Shown: positions 42,683-51,517 of the stretch, one piece after another
How positions within the stretch are numbered: position 1 is the stretch's first letter
How the letters are laid out: every line of letters begins with the position of its first letter
Source of the DNA: Chloracidobacterium sp.
GTDB lineage: Bacteria; Acidobacteriota; Blastocatellia; Pyrinomonadales; Pyrinomonadaceae
Length of the DNA stretch: 64,000 nucleotides
Assembly: GCA_016716365.1 (NCBI GenBank)
Contig: JADJWM010000018.1
Span: forward strand, 992,001 to 1,056,000
Direction of reading: 5' to 3'
The notes under the pieces: model-generated
Databases searched by the model: none
What the model was told of the DNA's origin: nothing
What the model saw: only the letters and a program-made list of their open reading frames with translations
Translations under genes and position numbers: made by a program

Positions 42683-44587
42683 TTAACGGCCGCGCCTTCT
42701 TGGCGTCTGTCTCGGAGCGGCAGGCCGCGGCGTGTATCGGTCGCCCAAAAGCCCTAGATCTCTTGCCTTCAAAATAACGTCGGCAGCGATCGGTGCGGCC
42801 GTCGATCCGCCGTAACCGCGGCCTATGTCTTCGACGACGACCGCGATCGCAAGCTGCGGATTCTCGAGCGGCGCGATGCTGATGAACCACCCGTCCGTCC
42901 GACGCCGGAAGACCGGCACCTCTTCCGTGACGATCTCGCCGTTCTCGTCACGCTTTCTGCGGGTAACCGTCAGGCGTTTTCCGTTTCGGTCATAGGCTGG
43001 AACCCCATCCTTTTCCGCCGTTCCGGTCTTGCCGCCGGTTGTGATCCCGGTGCCCGCAAGCTTTGCCTTAACCCGCGCCCCGGTGCCGCCGGATTCTTCG
43101 GTAACCGTTGACATTATCTCGCGAACCGTCGCCGCCTGTTGTGGCGACATTACCTGCGAAAACATCTGCGGCTGAATGTCAGCCTCTATCTTTGGCTTCA
43201 TCAGACGTCCCTGCAGGTTGCCCGTGGCGGCCGCGATCATCGCCATCTGGAAGGGCGTCATCTGCCCGGCATAGCCCTGGCCCATGCCTTCCTGCCCGAT
43301 ATCGAATGCCGTCAGATCACGGCCGGTCACAAGCGTCGAGCGGGCCGGGGCTATCGAGTTCGCTATCCTTCGGTTCGAGGCGTTCCAGATGTCGGGAAAG
43401 TACCCCTGCTGAAGGGCTTCCGCCGGAGTGTCCGTCGGCGTGATCCCGAAGATGCGCGCGGTCTCCGCAAGCCGGTCGCGGCCGAGCGCTACCGCGAGTT
43501 GCGCGAAATACTGGTTGCTTGAGACCTTGTACGCTTCACGTATCGGGATCGCTTCGGAGCAGGCGTGGCAGCTTCCGCCGGCGTCGCAGATCGGTTTCGA
43601 GCCGCGGAACGGCGTATAGCACGGCGGGTTGGCCGACGCGGGCCGACCGGGGAACGTCAAGCCTTCGCGGCCGGCCCGGAAGGCCGAAACCATCGTAAAC
43701 GTTTTGAAAGTCGAGCCCGGAATGTAAAACTCACGTGTCGCCCGGTTCAGCAGCGGCTTGTTCTCGCGGTCGGCGTCCAGTTTTAGGAAGCCCTCAAGCG
43801 TTCCCGCCTCCGACAGGCTGTACGACGGGTTCGAGTACATTGCCAGCACGTCGCCCGTCTGCGGATTGATCACAACGATCCCGCCCTTTTTACCTTCAAG
43901 CAGCTTTGCGGAATAAGCCTGAAGATCGCGATGGATCGTCGTGCGGACGTCATTCTGTTCAGGTTCGGGCTTCTTATACTTCGTCAGTATCTCCCAGGCC
44001 TCGGGCATCGGGTTCGCATTGACCGTGTATAGAGTCCTCTCAAGGCCCGGCGTCCCGCGTTCGGTACCGAGAAGGTGGGCCATTTCGCGTTCGAGCGAAA
44101 AGGTCCGGTCGATATCGCCGTTTGCCGAGACTTTGTAATAAGCAAGGGCCGAGTCGAGTTTTCCGGTGCGGTCAAGCATCCAGCCCCGGAGCGTCGCCGC
44201 CGACGTCCGCCGGTTCCGAAGGTCTTTATACGCCAACGCCTGGAATTGTTCGTTCGCTTCTTCCGCAAAATAGGTCCAGTAGACCTGGAAGCCGAACACG
44301 GTGAATGCAAGCAGGACAAAGACTACCTGCCAGACCCGTATGCTCCTATTGGCGACCGTCTGTGCAAGCTTCTTTTTTACCTCGACGGGCAGGTCGTGTT
44401 CGAAGGGATATTTTGGCCGCCGGAAGTTGTCGAAGAATGAGATCATCAAAATGCCGACAAGTATCCCGACGCCGATTATGAAGACGATGGTCAGGCCCGC
44501 GGGCGTGCGTTCCAGCACTTGCCCGCCGAAGATGTTTTCTGGACGGAACCGGCTAAGGTCTATCAGGAATAGAAGCGTCTGGTTCAT
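42683..44587 (-). CDS. pbpA: Class B penicillin-binding protein (transpeptidase)
   Basis: 634 residues. Two to three N-terminal membrane segments (one is VLERTPAGLTIVFIIGVGIL) precede the outer part. The transpeptidase domain has all three motifs: IPGSTFKTFTMVSA (SxxK with the acylated Ser), SSNQYFAQL (SxN) and GGKTGTAEK (KTG). AYSAKLLEGKKGGIVVINPQTGDVLAMYSNPS is split over the family's dimer region (GGIVVINPQTGDVLAMYSNP). It cross-links peptidoglycan and should work with the RodA downstream. It overlaps the FHA gene by ATGA. The pairing recalls pbpA-rodA of actinobacteria. Confidence 0.93.
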   Translation of the reverse strand: MNQTLLFLIDLSRFRPENIFGGQVLERTPAGLTIVFIIGVGILVGILMISFFDNFRRPKYPFEHDLPVEVKKKLAQTVANRSIRVWQVVFVLLAFTVFGFQVYWTYFAEEANEQFQALAYKDLRNRRTSAATLRGWMLDRTGKLDSALAYYKVSANGDIDRTFSLEREMAHLLGTERGTPGLERTLYTVNANPMPEAWEILTKYKKPEPEQNDVRTTIHRDLQAYSAKLLEGKKGGIVVINPQTGDVLAMYSNPSYSLSEAGTLEGFLKLDADRENKPLLNRATREFYIPGSTFKTFTMVSAFRAGREGLTFPGRPASANPPCYTPFRGSKPICDAGGSCHACSEAIPIREAYKVSSNQYFAQLAVALGRDRLAETARIFGITPTDTPAEALQQGYFPDIWNASNRRIANSIAPARSTLVTGRDLTAFDIGQEGMGQGYAGQMTPFQMAMIAAATGNLQGRLMKPKIEADIQPQMFSQVMSPQQAATVREIMSTVTEESGGTGARVKAKLAGTGITTGGKTGTAEKDGVPAYDRNGKRLTVTRRKRDENGEIVTEEVPVFRRRTDGWFISIAPLENPQLAIAVVVEDIGRGYGGSTAAPIAADVILKARDLGLLGDRYTPRPAAPRQTPRRRGR

Positions 44588-45711
44588 TTCTCGTTCGCCC
44601 GTTCGTTGAACGATTCGACCGTCAAATTATCGGCTTCCGAGCCAGCAGTTTCCATGGGCAAAGGCCTGAGGAAAACGGAGTCGCCTGGTGTCCCGATCGA
44701 TGGCAGCGTTGCATTTGGCTCCGGGAAAACGTCCTGTTCGGGCGGCTTTCGGCTGGAAAACTCGAATTCGCCGATCTTAACGACATCCTCGCCTGTATCC
44801 TCAACAGCTGTTTCCGGTTCGGGCGAAGTCACAAACTCGATCTCTGACCGGTCAATGGCGATATTCACGCTCCCGAGCTTGACCATTTGCCCCGGGTTGA
44901 TCGGGTAGGCCTTCCCGTAAGCGATACGCTCACCGTCGATAAAGGTTCCGTTCGTTGACCCTGTATCGGCGAGCATAAGACTGCCTTCCTTGTTCAGCAG
45001 AAGGGCCGCATGGGCCTTTGAAATGCTGTGGTCGTCGATCAATACGTCATTCTCTCCGGTCCGGCCGATCGAGAGCCTCTGGCCCTGTTCGACGTTAAAG
45101 GACTTTACGACCTGCTTGCCCGCCGCCTCAAAGCTGATCGTTACCTCGCAGCCGAATGCTTCCGGGCTCGATCCGGCCGTTTTCGGAATGAGATCCGCAA
45201 CATTCAGATCCGGCACCGTTACGTCGAGCGCTACCTCGCGTTCGTCCTCACCCTTGTCTTCGAAGCTGGCGAACAACTTAACCCCGTTTGTGAAGTAATC
45301 GGCCTTAACCTCAAGTGAGATAGGCGCATAGGTGTGATAACGCCGGTCGTTTATGTGATCGATCAGGGCAGCGAGAAGCTCATTTTGAAGCGGTTTTAGG
45401 GAATCGTCGGAGTCCGTAGAGAACTTGTCCCATTGGACCTTGAGCTTGATATTGTGCGGGATGTAGAACCGCTTTCCGGGCTCTTCTCTTACCTCAGCAT
45501 CCACCAGGGCCTTCAGGCGTTCAGCCAGCTCACTTGTCGCCAGGCTGCTGGACGGCTTCCAGCCTCGCCCCGTCAGGCGGTCAAAGGTGTCGCCCAGTTT
45601 GGTGAGCACGCCCTGGACAAGCCAGTCCGGTGTCGGTTTCTGCTTTTTAGCTCTTATTTTCTGGGCCATTACCAAGTGGCCGATCCCTCGAGACAGCCGA
45701 ATTTCTGCCAT
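44584..45711 (-). CDS. DUF3662 - FHA domain protein (FhaA-like)
   Basis: 375 residues. The N-terminal half (GVLTKLGDTFDRLTGRGW, then LAERLKALVDAEVREE and FYIPHNIKLKVQWDKF) matches the DUF3662 domain found in front of FHA in mycobacterial FhaA. The FHA domain at about 215-300 has LSIGRTGENDVLIDDHSI, SKAHAALLLNKEG and TGSTNGTFIDGERIAYG. It reads phosphothreonine and likely docks a kinase substrate at the wall machinery. ATG 45711 has no clear ribosome site; an ATG at 45669 is possible. It is the first gene of the operon and overlaps the PBP start by four bases. Confidence 0.9.
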   Translation of the reverse strand: MAEIRLSRGIGHLVMAQKIRAKKQKPTPDWLVQGVLTKLGDTFDRLTGRGWKPSSSLATSELAERLKALVDAEVREEPGKRFYIPHNIKLKVQWDKFSTDSDDSLKPLQNELLAALIDHINDRRYHTYAPISLEVKADYFTNGVKLFASFEDKGEDEREVALDVTVPDLNVADLIPKTAGSSPEAFGCEVTISFEAAGKQVVKSFNVEQGQRLSIGRTGENDVLIDDHSISKAHAALLLNKEGSLMLADTGSTNGTFIDGERIAYGKAYPINPGQMVKLGSVNIAIDRSEIEFVTSPEPETAVEDTGEDVVKIGEFEFSSRKPPEQDVFPEPNATLPSIGTPGDSVFLRPLPMETAGSEADNLTVESFNERANEK

Positions 45712-45751
45712 TTTAACCGAAACTTGCCGGGTTGAGAAGAAAACAAATTTC

Positions 45752-45780
45752 TTGCCATGCTATGTACAACAATGTAAAAT
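45752..45780 (+). promoter_or_regulatory. Sigma70-type promoter ahead of the minor pilin genes
   Basis: TTGCCA (45752-45757) and TAAAAT (45775-45780) are 17 bases apart in the AT-rich gap divergent from the FHA gene. Transcription would begin near 45787, about 115 bases before the first pilin ATG. Confidence 0.5.
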
Positions 45781-45902
45781 TCTTTTGGAACTAGTTTTCC
45801 GTTCATCATTTCTTCTCTGTAAGTTCCCAATTTAACTTGGGGCCCATCTCGAACTCAGGTGAAAGGCGACAGCCAAGCCCTTTAGCCGGTCGAAAAAACA
45901 TC

Positions 45903-46583
45903 ATGAGAACGTCGAATTTCGGTACCGATGCCGCTTCGATCGCCCGCACCCGCCGGTCGGCAACTGCGGGCTTTTCGGTCATTGAGATCCTCGTTGTACT
46001 GGTCGTGATCGCCATACTGAGCGCGATCTCGATACCGTACGTCTATAACTACACCAAGCTTTACAAATCCGAGGACCAGGCCATCAAGGTCATGGACCTG
46101 ATGAGGGAAACGGCACAACTCGCGCTGACACGCCGCCGTACGATGCGTTTCGAGATCGACCTGACGGATAACGCAGCTCTTGTTATTGACGAGAATGGTG
46201 CCGGCCCGGACACGCTGATCAAGCGAATACCGCTCGAGTCGGTGAGCGAGGTCCGAATGGACGCGGTCCCCTCTGGGGTCACCAGACCCACTCCGCCCAA
46301 CTATGCCGATGCCGCATATTCGACCGATACGCTTGGCCACCAGCGCGCGGGACAGACGGTGATCAATAACATGGTTTGGGCCGCCCGATTCCGAAGCGAC
46401 GGAACTGCGGTCAACGCAGCGAATCTGCCGATGAGCGTGACTTTGTACTCGTGGCCGCCTGCACAGCCCGGATCAATGACCCCGCGAAAATTGGGCGAGG
46501 TGCGTGCAATAACCCTTTTCGGCGGTACCGGGGCCGTTCGCTACTGGAAGCATTCGGGTACCGCGTTTGTTCCTTATCAGTAA
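45903..46583 (+). CDS. Minor type IV prepilin, GspH/FimT-like
   Basis: 226 residues from ATG 45903; a TTG at 45837 would add 22 residues before the leader. The class III signal is TAGFSVIEILVVLVVIAILS, with cleavage after Gly and the Glu at position +5. The mature globular part has the LALTRRRTMRFEID pattern of the FimT/GspH group. It is processed by PilD-type peptidase in the inner membrane and joins the tip or priming complex of a type IV pilus. It is the first of four minor pilin genes, FimT-PilV-PilW-PilX order. Confidence 0.88.
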   Translation: MRTSNFGTDAASIARTRRSATAGFSVIEILVVLVVIAILSAISIPYVYNYTKLYKSEDQAIKVMDLMRETAQLALTRRRTMRFEIDLTDNAALVIDENGAGPDTLIKRIPLESVSEVRMDAVPSGVTRPTPPNYADAAYSTDTLGHQRAGQTVINNMVWAARFRSDGTAVNAANLPMSVTLYSWPPAQPGSMTPRKLGEVRAITLFGGTGAVRYWKHSGTAFVPYQ

Positions 46584-46603
46584 ATGGCCATCGGTGAAAG
46601 CAT

Positions 46604-47155
46604 ATGAAGAATAACTCGTCCGCCGGTTTTTCCTATATCGATGTAATGATCGCGATCGTGATCCTTACAGTGGGGATCCTTGCACTTTTATCGGGGATCT
46701 CGGCCGCGGTGGTGCAGTCTCGCGGACAGGAGGCGCAGCTGAACGCAAAGCAGGTCGCCGCCTCAACGATGGAGTCGATCATGTCGCTCAAGGAGACCGA
46801 CCCCAATCGCCTGGGCTGGATCACGGTGGGCAATGTCGGTACGAACCCTGATCCCGAGACCGGACAGTTCCGCGGGATCTTCCTGAACGGCGAGCGCGTG
46901 GTGCGGACGGGTGCGGGCCCTGACGAGGTTCTCGGTACGGCCGACGACGAGGGTGCCATCATACCGAACCTTACGCGGCAGATCGAGATCATCGACCAGT
47001 GCGACCCGGACAGGCCCTCTTATAACTGCCCGACGCCCGGTCCATTGGCAGTGAGGATACGCACGGTCCGGGTAACGGTCACATATCTCATCGGTCAGGT
47101 CCGGCGTCAGGAAGTTCTGACTACGGTCCTAAGCGACTACGCGGTTACCGAATGA
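46604..47155 (+). CDS. pilV: Minor type IV prepilin, PilV/GspI-like
   Basis: 183 residues. The leader is short: MKNNSSAGFSYIDVMIAIVI, followed by LTVGILALLSGISAAV. Position +5 holds Asp instead of Glu (FSYID), which occurs in PilV proteins. The QSRGQEAQLNAKQVAASTME helix is typical of PilV. It lies 20 bases after the FimT-like gene and overlaps the next frame by four bases (ATGA). Confidence 0.85.
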   Translation: MKNNSSAGFSYIDVMIAIVILTVGILALLSGISAAVVQSRGQEAQLNAKQVAASTMESIMSLKETDPNRLGWITVGNVGTNPDPETGQFRGIFLNGERVVRTGAGPDEVLGTADDEGAIIPNLTRQIEIIDQCDPDRPSYNCPTPGPLAVRIRTVRVTVTYLIGQVRRQEVLTTVLSDYAVTE

Positions 47156-47169
47156 CAAGCGGAGGAAAG

Positions 47170-48253
47170 ATGTCAAACAAGCGATTCTCAGCGGCACAAA
47201 AAGGCCGTGGACACAGCGGCCAGGCCGGTTATTCGATGATAGAGCTTTTGGCGGCGATGGTGGTTTTCCTTGTCGTCACAGGTTCGATCTTCGGGGTTCT
47301 TCAGGTCGCCCGCCAAAGCAGGGGAGCCGTTAGCAATCAGGTCCAGTTGACCAAAAGTGTCCGGCTTGGGCTGAACCTCATTGGCCGCGACACCTACAAT
47401 GCCGGTTACGGTTACCCTCTGAAGCATGCCGTCGTGATCCGCAATAACCGGATCGGGCCGCTCCTCGGGATCCCTGCCGATACCGACACGAGCCGCGACA
47501 TGGTCCCGCCGATCATCGCCGGCAACAACCTTACAGTGAATACCTGGAACCAGACGCCGAACGTCCGGACAGACCAGATCACATTTCTCTTCAAGGATTC
47601 GACCTTTAATCTGATCGGGCCCGCCGCCAGCGCCGTCTCACAGCCGCTCAACATCAATCCGGCGACGACAACCAGTACCGGGATCGATGAGATCGTCCCC
47701 GTGGTAGGCAGCAACGCGAGCGTCCGTGTCAATGACCTTCTGCTCGTCACGGGCAACAGCGGTTCCGCGCTGGGGGTTGTGACCGGGCTGAACGGGTCCG
47801 AACAAGGTCCAGTTTGCCAACGGCGACCTGCTTGGATTCAACCTCACAGGCAGTTCCGGCACGCTTCGAAATATCACCACACCGGCCAGTATGATCCGTG
47901 TAAACATGGTCACCTATCACGTGACCGCGGACGGGACGCTTATGCGCCGAGAATACGTGAACCAGCCGCCGCCGGGCGGGACCGCCTTCATCGATGAACC
48001 TCTTGTTTACGGTGTCGAGGATTTTCAAGTTCAGTACGTAATGGATGACGGGAGCCTTCTGGAAAATCCCGGGGCCGGGCCGAACGGCATCCCCGGCGAC
48101 GCCGACGATGACCTGACAAACCTCGCCGCGGTCCGCCAGGTCCGCGTGACGATCAGCGCGAGGACCGTCGAGCTAGACTCGCGGGGGCAGCCCGTCCAGA
48201 TCACCGAGACAACAACCTTCTCGACCAGGAACCTTGGTTACGATGCGACTTAA
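47170..48253 (+). CDS. pilW: Minor type IV prepilin, PilW-like, interrupted by a one-base insertion
   Basis: The start ATG at 47170 has GGAGG four bases upstream (47152 is an alternative). The leader is QAGYSMIELLAAMVVFLVVT with Glu +5. The first frame runs to VVTGLN and then loses sense. After removing one G in the GGG at 47794-47796 it continues GPNKVQFANGDLLGFNLTGS, then YHVTADGTLMRREYVNQPP and the EITETTTFSTRNLGY-type ending seen in PilW-like proteins. The span of 1084 bases is one over a multiple of three, 360 residues after repair. It is likely a sequence error. Confidence 0.85.
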
Positions 48254-48299
48254 AAAGAGGTACAGGCAAGCCATGATGAAAAGCGAAAGGAAATACCGA

Positions 48300-51296
48300 A
48301 TGGCCACAGATCGTACTGCTGAGAACAACACCGAACGCGGTTCGGCGCTTGTGATCGCGTTGTTCGTGCTTGCATTGATAAGCGTTTTCGTGGCCTACAC
48401 GCTGACAAGAACGGCCGCAGAGGCCGCCGCCGTCGGCAACGAGACCGCGGAGGCGCGAACGCTCTACGCTGCACAGGGAAGTCTCGAGACGATGACCAGG
48501 AACTTCAACAAGGTTTTCGAGTTAAAGCTAAATCCGTCGATCAACGACCTAAATTCGGTTCGCAACGGCGCGGTTCCGTCCCTTCAGCCTCAGTTCACAT
48601 TTCTGCAGGAGCTTGACCAAACTTCGGACAGCGTTCCCGCGGTACTGACGGGAGGCCCGTTCAGCGGCCTCTATGCGATCCGCGACAATTGGCGGCTGCG
48701 AACTACGGCCACCGACGTTGGCGGTACTCAGATCCGCCTGACGCGATATGTACTTAACAATCGCATCCCCATCTTTCAGTTCGGGATCTTCTACGAGGAC
48801 GACCTGGAGTTGTACCGCCCCCCGAGATTCAGTTTCGGCGGACGTGTTCATTCGAACCGGCATTTCTTCGTGTCACCGGGCAGCGAGGGCGTTTATTTCG
48901 ATTCGCGAGTTACGGCCGCCGGTCATATCGTCACCCAAAGCTGGCGGAACTGGTACACCGGCGACAGCGGGAATGACGATACTTACATCAAGAATGCATC
49001 GGGCACATTCCGTCAGCTACTTCCGAACCGCGGCAGCGTCCTGAACGGCACGCCGAATGTCTTCGGTTCGGGCCAGTGGGCCGATCCAGATCTTCCGCCA
49101 AGCCGGATCAACCCGAACTGGGCATCCCAAAGCGCGATCTTTGACGGAAACCTGCAGAGCCAGACCAAGCCATTGAAACTGCCCTTAAAGGTTGGAAACG
49201 CCAACGCAGACCTCATAGAAATGGTCAAGCGTGGACGCGAGGTCCCGGGCACGAATGGCGGTGACCTTTACGGGGACGGTTCGGGCACGGCGGTTCCCGT
49301 CGACAACGCGATCGCCGACGATCCGATCACGCGTTCGGAGCGGTTCGCGAACAAGCACGGCATCCGGATCAGCCTCGCCGATTCAAAGGCAAAGCTACCG
49401 GGCTGTGCCTCGGGCACTGGCGAAACTCCGGTTGCGTATGTTTGCGGCGTCCGTCTGGACGGAGCCAAAGACGGCCAGACGGGCACAATTCTTTCTGTTT
49501 CGGCCGCCACGGCGGTCGGAGACATCGGCCTCGCTTCGCGCGGCTACCAACCGAAACCAATGCGGACCTCCTCTGGAGGAGCATTCAACCTATTTCCCAC
49601 GCGTGTCAACGGTGAAAGGCTAAATGCCGGATCCGGCAACGCCCGCGAGGTCTGGATCAAGGTCGAGATCGTAAACACCGACGACGTGACTGGCGCTGTC
49701 GTAACGAAGGACATCACCGAAGACTTCCTCAGCCTCGGGGTGACCGAGGTCCCGCCTTCGTCGGTCAATGTAAATTCATATACGGGAACGCTGATCAGCA
49801 ATGGTTCGTTCTCGAGTCCGAGCTCGAACTTGACGGCCACGACGCCGCAGGGAGCGTCCACCTATCCCGACAGCCGTTCGGTGATCAAATTGCAGCAGTT
49901 CGCGATTGCCGGCCCCGCGATCCCTCAGGGTTCGACCAATCTGATCTACAGCTTCGGTTCAGGATCGAGCGCCTTGAACGTGGTCCGCCGATATACGAAT
50001 GTCGGAACCAACGACAACAACGTGAACGCGGGATGCACCAGTGGCTGCACAACCGCAAATTCGGATGTCAATGCGGCCGGTCTTGAAAGGTATGGCCATC
50101 TAAAACGGGCGACCGTCAACGGCACGTCGAACGTTGCGGTCGTTCCGTTCCCGATCAAGATGTTCGACATGCGCGAGGGGTACCATTACGACGAACGCTC
50201 AACGAGCTACTTCTCAAATCTATCGAACCTTACCCGAAACGGCATCATGAGCATGGTCGACATCGACATCGCCAATCTTCGCCGGTTCTTCCGTGGCGAT
50301 TTCAACGGGTTATTCCCGGTCGACACTCAATTCGCCGCATCTAACGGGGGAGTTGGCTTGACCAATAACGACATCCCGCAGCGAGGAGGTTGGGTCCTTT
50401 ACGTATCCGACCGCCGCGGCGACGCCGATTTTGACGGCGAGTTCGACATGGAGGACGTATATGGCTCAGGTCTCGGCAATGACGGGTCGATGCAGAACGG
50501 CGAGGACATTAACCACAACGGCATTCTGGACCGCCGTTACGGCACTGAATCCGAACGCTATCGTGATCAGATGATCTCGCCCGTGTTCGCTGCGGTGAAC
50601 GACCACAAGTACTACCGCCGCGGCGTTCGGCTCGTGAACGGAACGGTTATCCCGGGAATTTATGATGCGACGACACCCGGCAACACGAGGGGCTTTACGG
50701 TCTCTTCCGAGAACGGAGTCTACGTTTGGGGCAACTACAACGCGACCCATGTGAACACGGTGCCGTCAACAGGGAACACGCCCTACGATCAATACCGGCC
50801 GTTCGACACCCCGACTCATATTCCGGCCTCGATCGTCGCGGATTCCGTGACGATCCTCTCGAACAACTGGAACGATGCCCAGAGTTTCGAGACGCCTGTT
50901 ACGAGTCCGTACGACCAGAGCGAGCGGCTCGCGACCACGACGCAAATGCGATTCGCGATGATCTCAGGCGACACGATCGCAAGCCGCGAGCAAACGCCCC
51001 ACCAGGGCGGCATCACGCCGAGGATGAACGGCGGCGTTCACAACTTCAAGCGATTCCTCGAGCGCTGGTCGGGAACAGGGGCATCCGGCGTCCGTCTGGA
51101 TTACGCAGGCTCGCTGATCAACCTCTTCAATTCGCGGAACAACATGGGATCGTTCAAGTGTTGCAACACGGTCTACAATCCCCCGATCCGGAATTGGGTT
51201 TTTGACAGCACATTCCTCGACCCAACGCGCATTCCGCCGGGGACTCCGTTCTTCCAGTACGTGCAGACGACCGGATTCGAACGCTCGACCGACTAA
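48300..51296 (+). CDS. Very large PilX-like minor pilin / pilus assembly protein
   Basis: 998 residues from ATG 48300, which has AAAGGA nine bases upstream. ATG 48243 and 48273 are in frame and would give a longer leader, overlapping pilW. The N-terminus NTERGSALVIALFVLALISV is a PilX-type signal and helix but lacks the usual Glu +5. The rest is a large mostly beta-rich, Asn/Gly/Ser-rich globular domain with several DxDGxxD-like loops (DADFDGEFDMEDVYG, DINHNGILDRRYG), possibly calcium binding. At five times the size of normal PilX it may act as a tip adhesin in place of PilY1, which is absent here. Confidence 0.85.
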   Translation: MATDRTAENNTERGSALVIALFVLALISVFVAYTLTRTAAEAAAVGNETAEARTLYAAQGSLETMTRNFNKVFELKLNPSINDLNSVRNGAVPSLQPQFTFLQELDQTSDSVPAVLTGGPFSGLYAIRDNWRLRTTATDVGGTQIRLTRYVLNNRIPIFQFGIFYEDDLELYRPPRFSFGGRVHSNRHFFVSPGSEGVYFDSRVTAAGHIVTQSWRNWYTGDSGNDDTYIKNASGTFRQLLPNRGSVLNGTPNVFGSGQWADPDLPPSRINPNWASQSAIFDGNLQSQTKPLKLPLKVGNANADLIEMVKRGREVPGTNGGDLYGDGSGTAVPVDNAIADDPITRSERFANKHGIRISLADSKAKLPGCASGTGETPVAYVCGVRLDGAKDGQTGTILSVSAATAVGDIGLASRGYQPKPMRTSSGGAFNLFPTRVNGERLNAGSGNAREVWIKVEIVNTDDVTGAVVTKDITEDFLSLGVTEVPPSSVNVNSYTGTLISNGSFSSPSSNLTATTPQGASTYPDSRSVIKLQQFAIAGPAIPQGSTNLIYSFGSGSSALNVVRRYTNVGTNDNNVNAGCTSGCTTANSDVNAAGLERYGHLKRATVNGTSNVAVVPFPIKMFDMREGYHYDERSTSYFSNLSNLTRNGIMSMVDIDIANLRRFFRGDFNGLFPVDTQFAASNGGVGLTNNDIPQRGGWVLYVSDRRGDADFDGEFDMEDVYGSGLGNDGSMQNGEDINHNGILDRRYGTESERYRDQMISPVFAAVNDHKYYRRGVRLVNGTVIPGIYDATTPGNTRGFTVSSENGVYVWGNYNATHVNTVPSTGNTPYDQYRPFDTPTHIPASIVADSVTILSNNWNDAQSFETPVTSPYDQSERLATTTQMRFAMISGDTIASREQTPHQGGITPRMNGGVHNFKRFLERWSGTGASGVRLDYAGSLINLFNSRNNMGSFKCCNTVYNPPIRNWVFDSTFLDPTRIPPGTPFFQYVQTTGFERSTD

Positions 51297-51315
51297 CGGT
51301 CTTCGTTAACAGATC

Positions 51316-51345
51316 TCCGGCCGCAGGGGAACCTCTGCGGCCGGA
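51316..51345 (+). terminator. GC-rich hairpin after the pilin operon
   Basis: TCCGGCCGCAG (51316-51326) pairs with CTGCGGCCGGA (51335-51345), an 11-base perfect stem 20 bases after the PilX-like stop. There is no T-tract; it may be a 3'-end stabiliser. Confidence 0.6.
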
Positions 51346-51390
51346 ACGCTAATTCACTTTCGTTCGTAATTCTTCTCCGCGAACGATCTG

Positions 51391-51429
51391 GCCCGCAGAT
51401 GTGGACAACCGCATTCTGCGGGCTTTTTT
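51391..51429 (+). terminator. Intrinsic terminator before the SH3b kinase gene
   Basis: GCCCGCAGA (51391-51399) pairs with TCTGCGGGC (51415-51423) and is followed by T6. A TATAAT box at 51454-51459 just downstream likely starts the kinase transcript. Confidence 0.85.
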
Positions 51430-51517
51430 CGTGTCAATATCGAACTTTGGGGCTATAATGTCGTACAGATGATTACTGACGGCTGCCTTGTTCCTCTGCC
51501 CGGGCCGACCGACCCAG

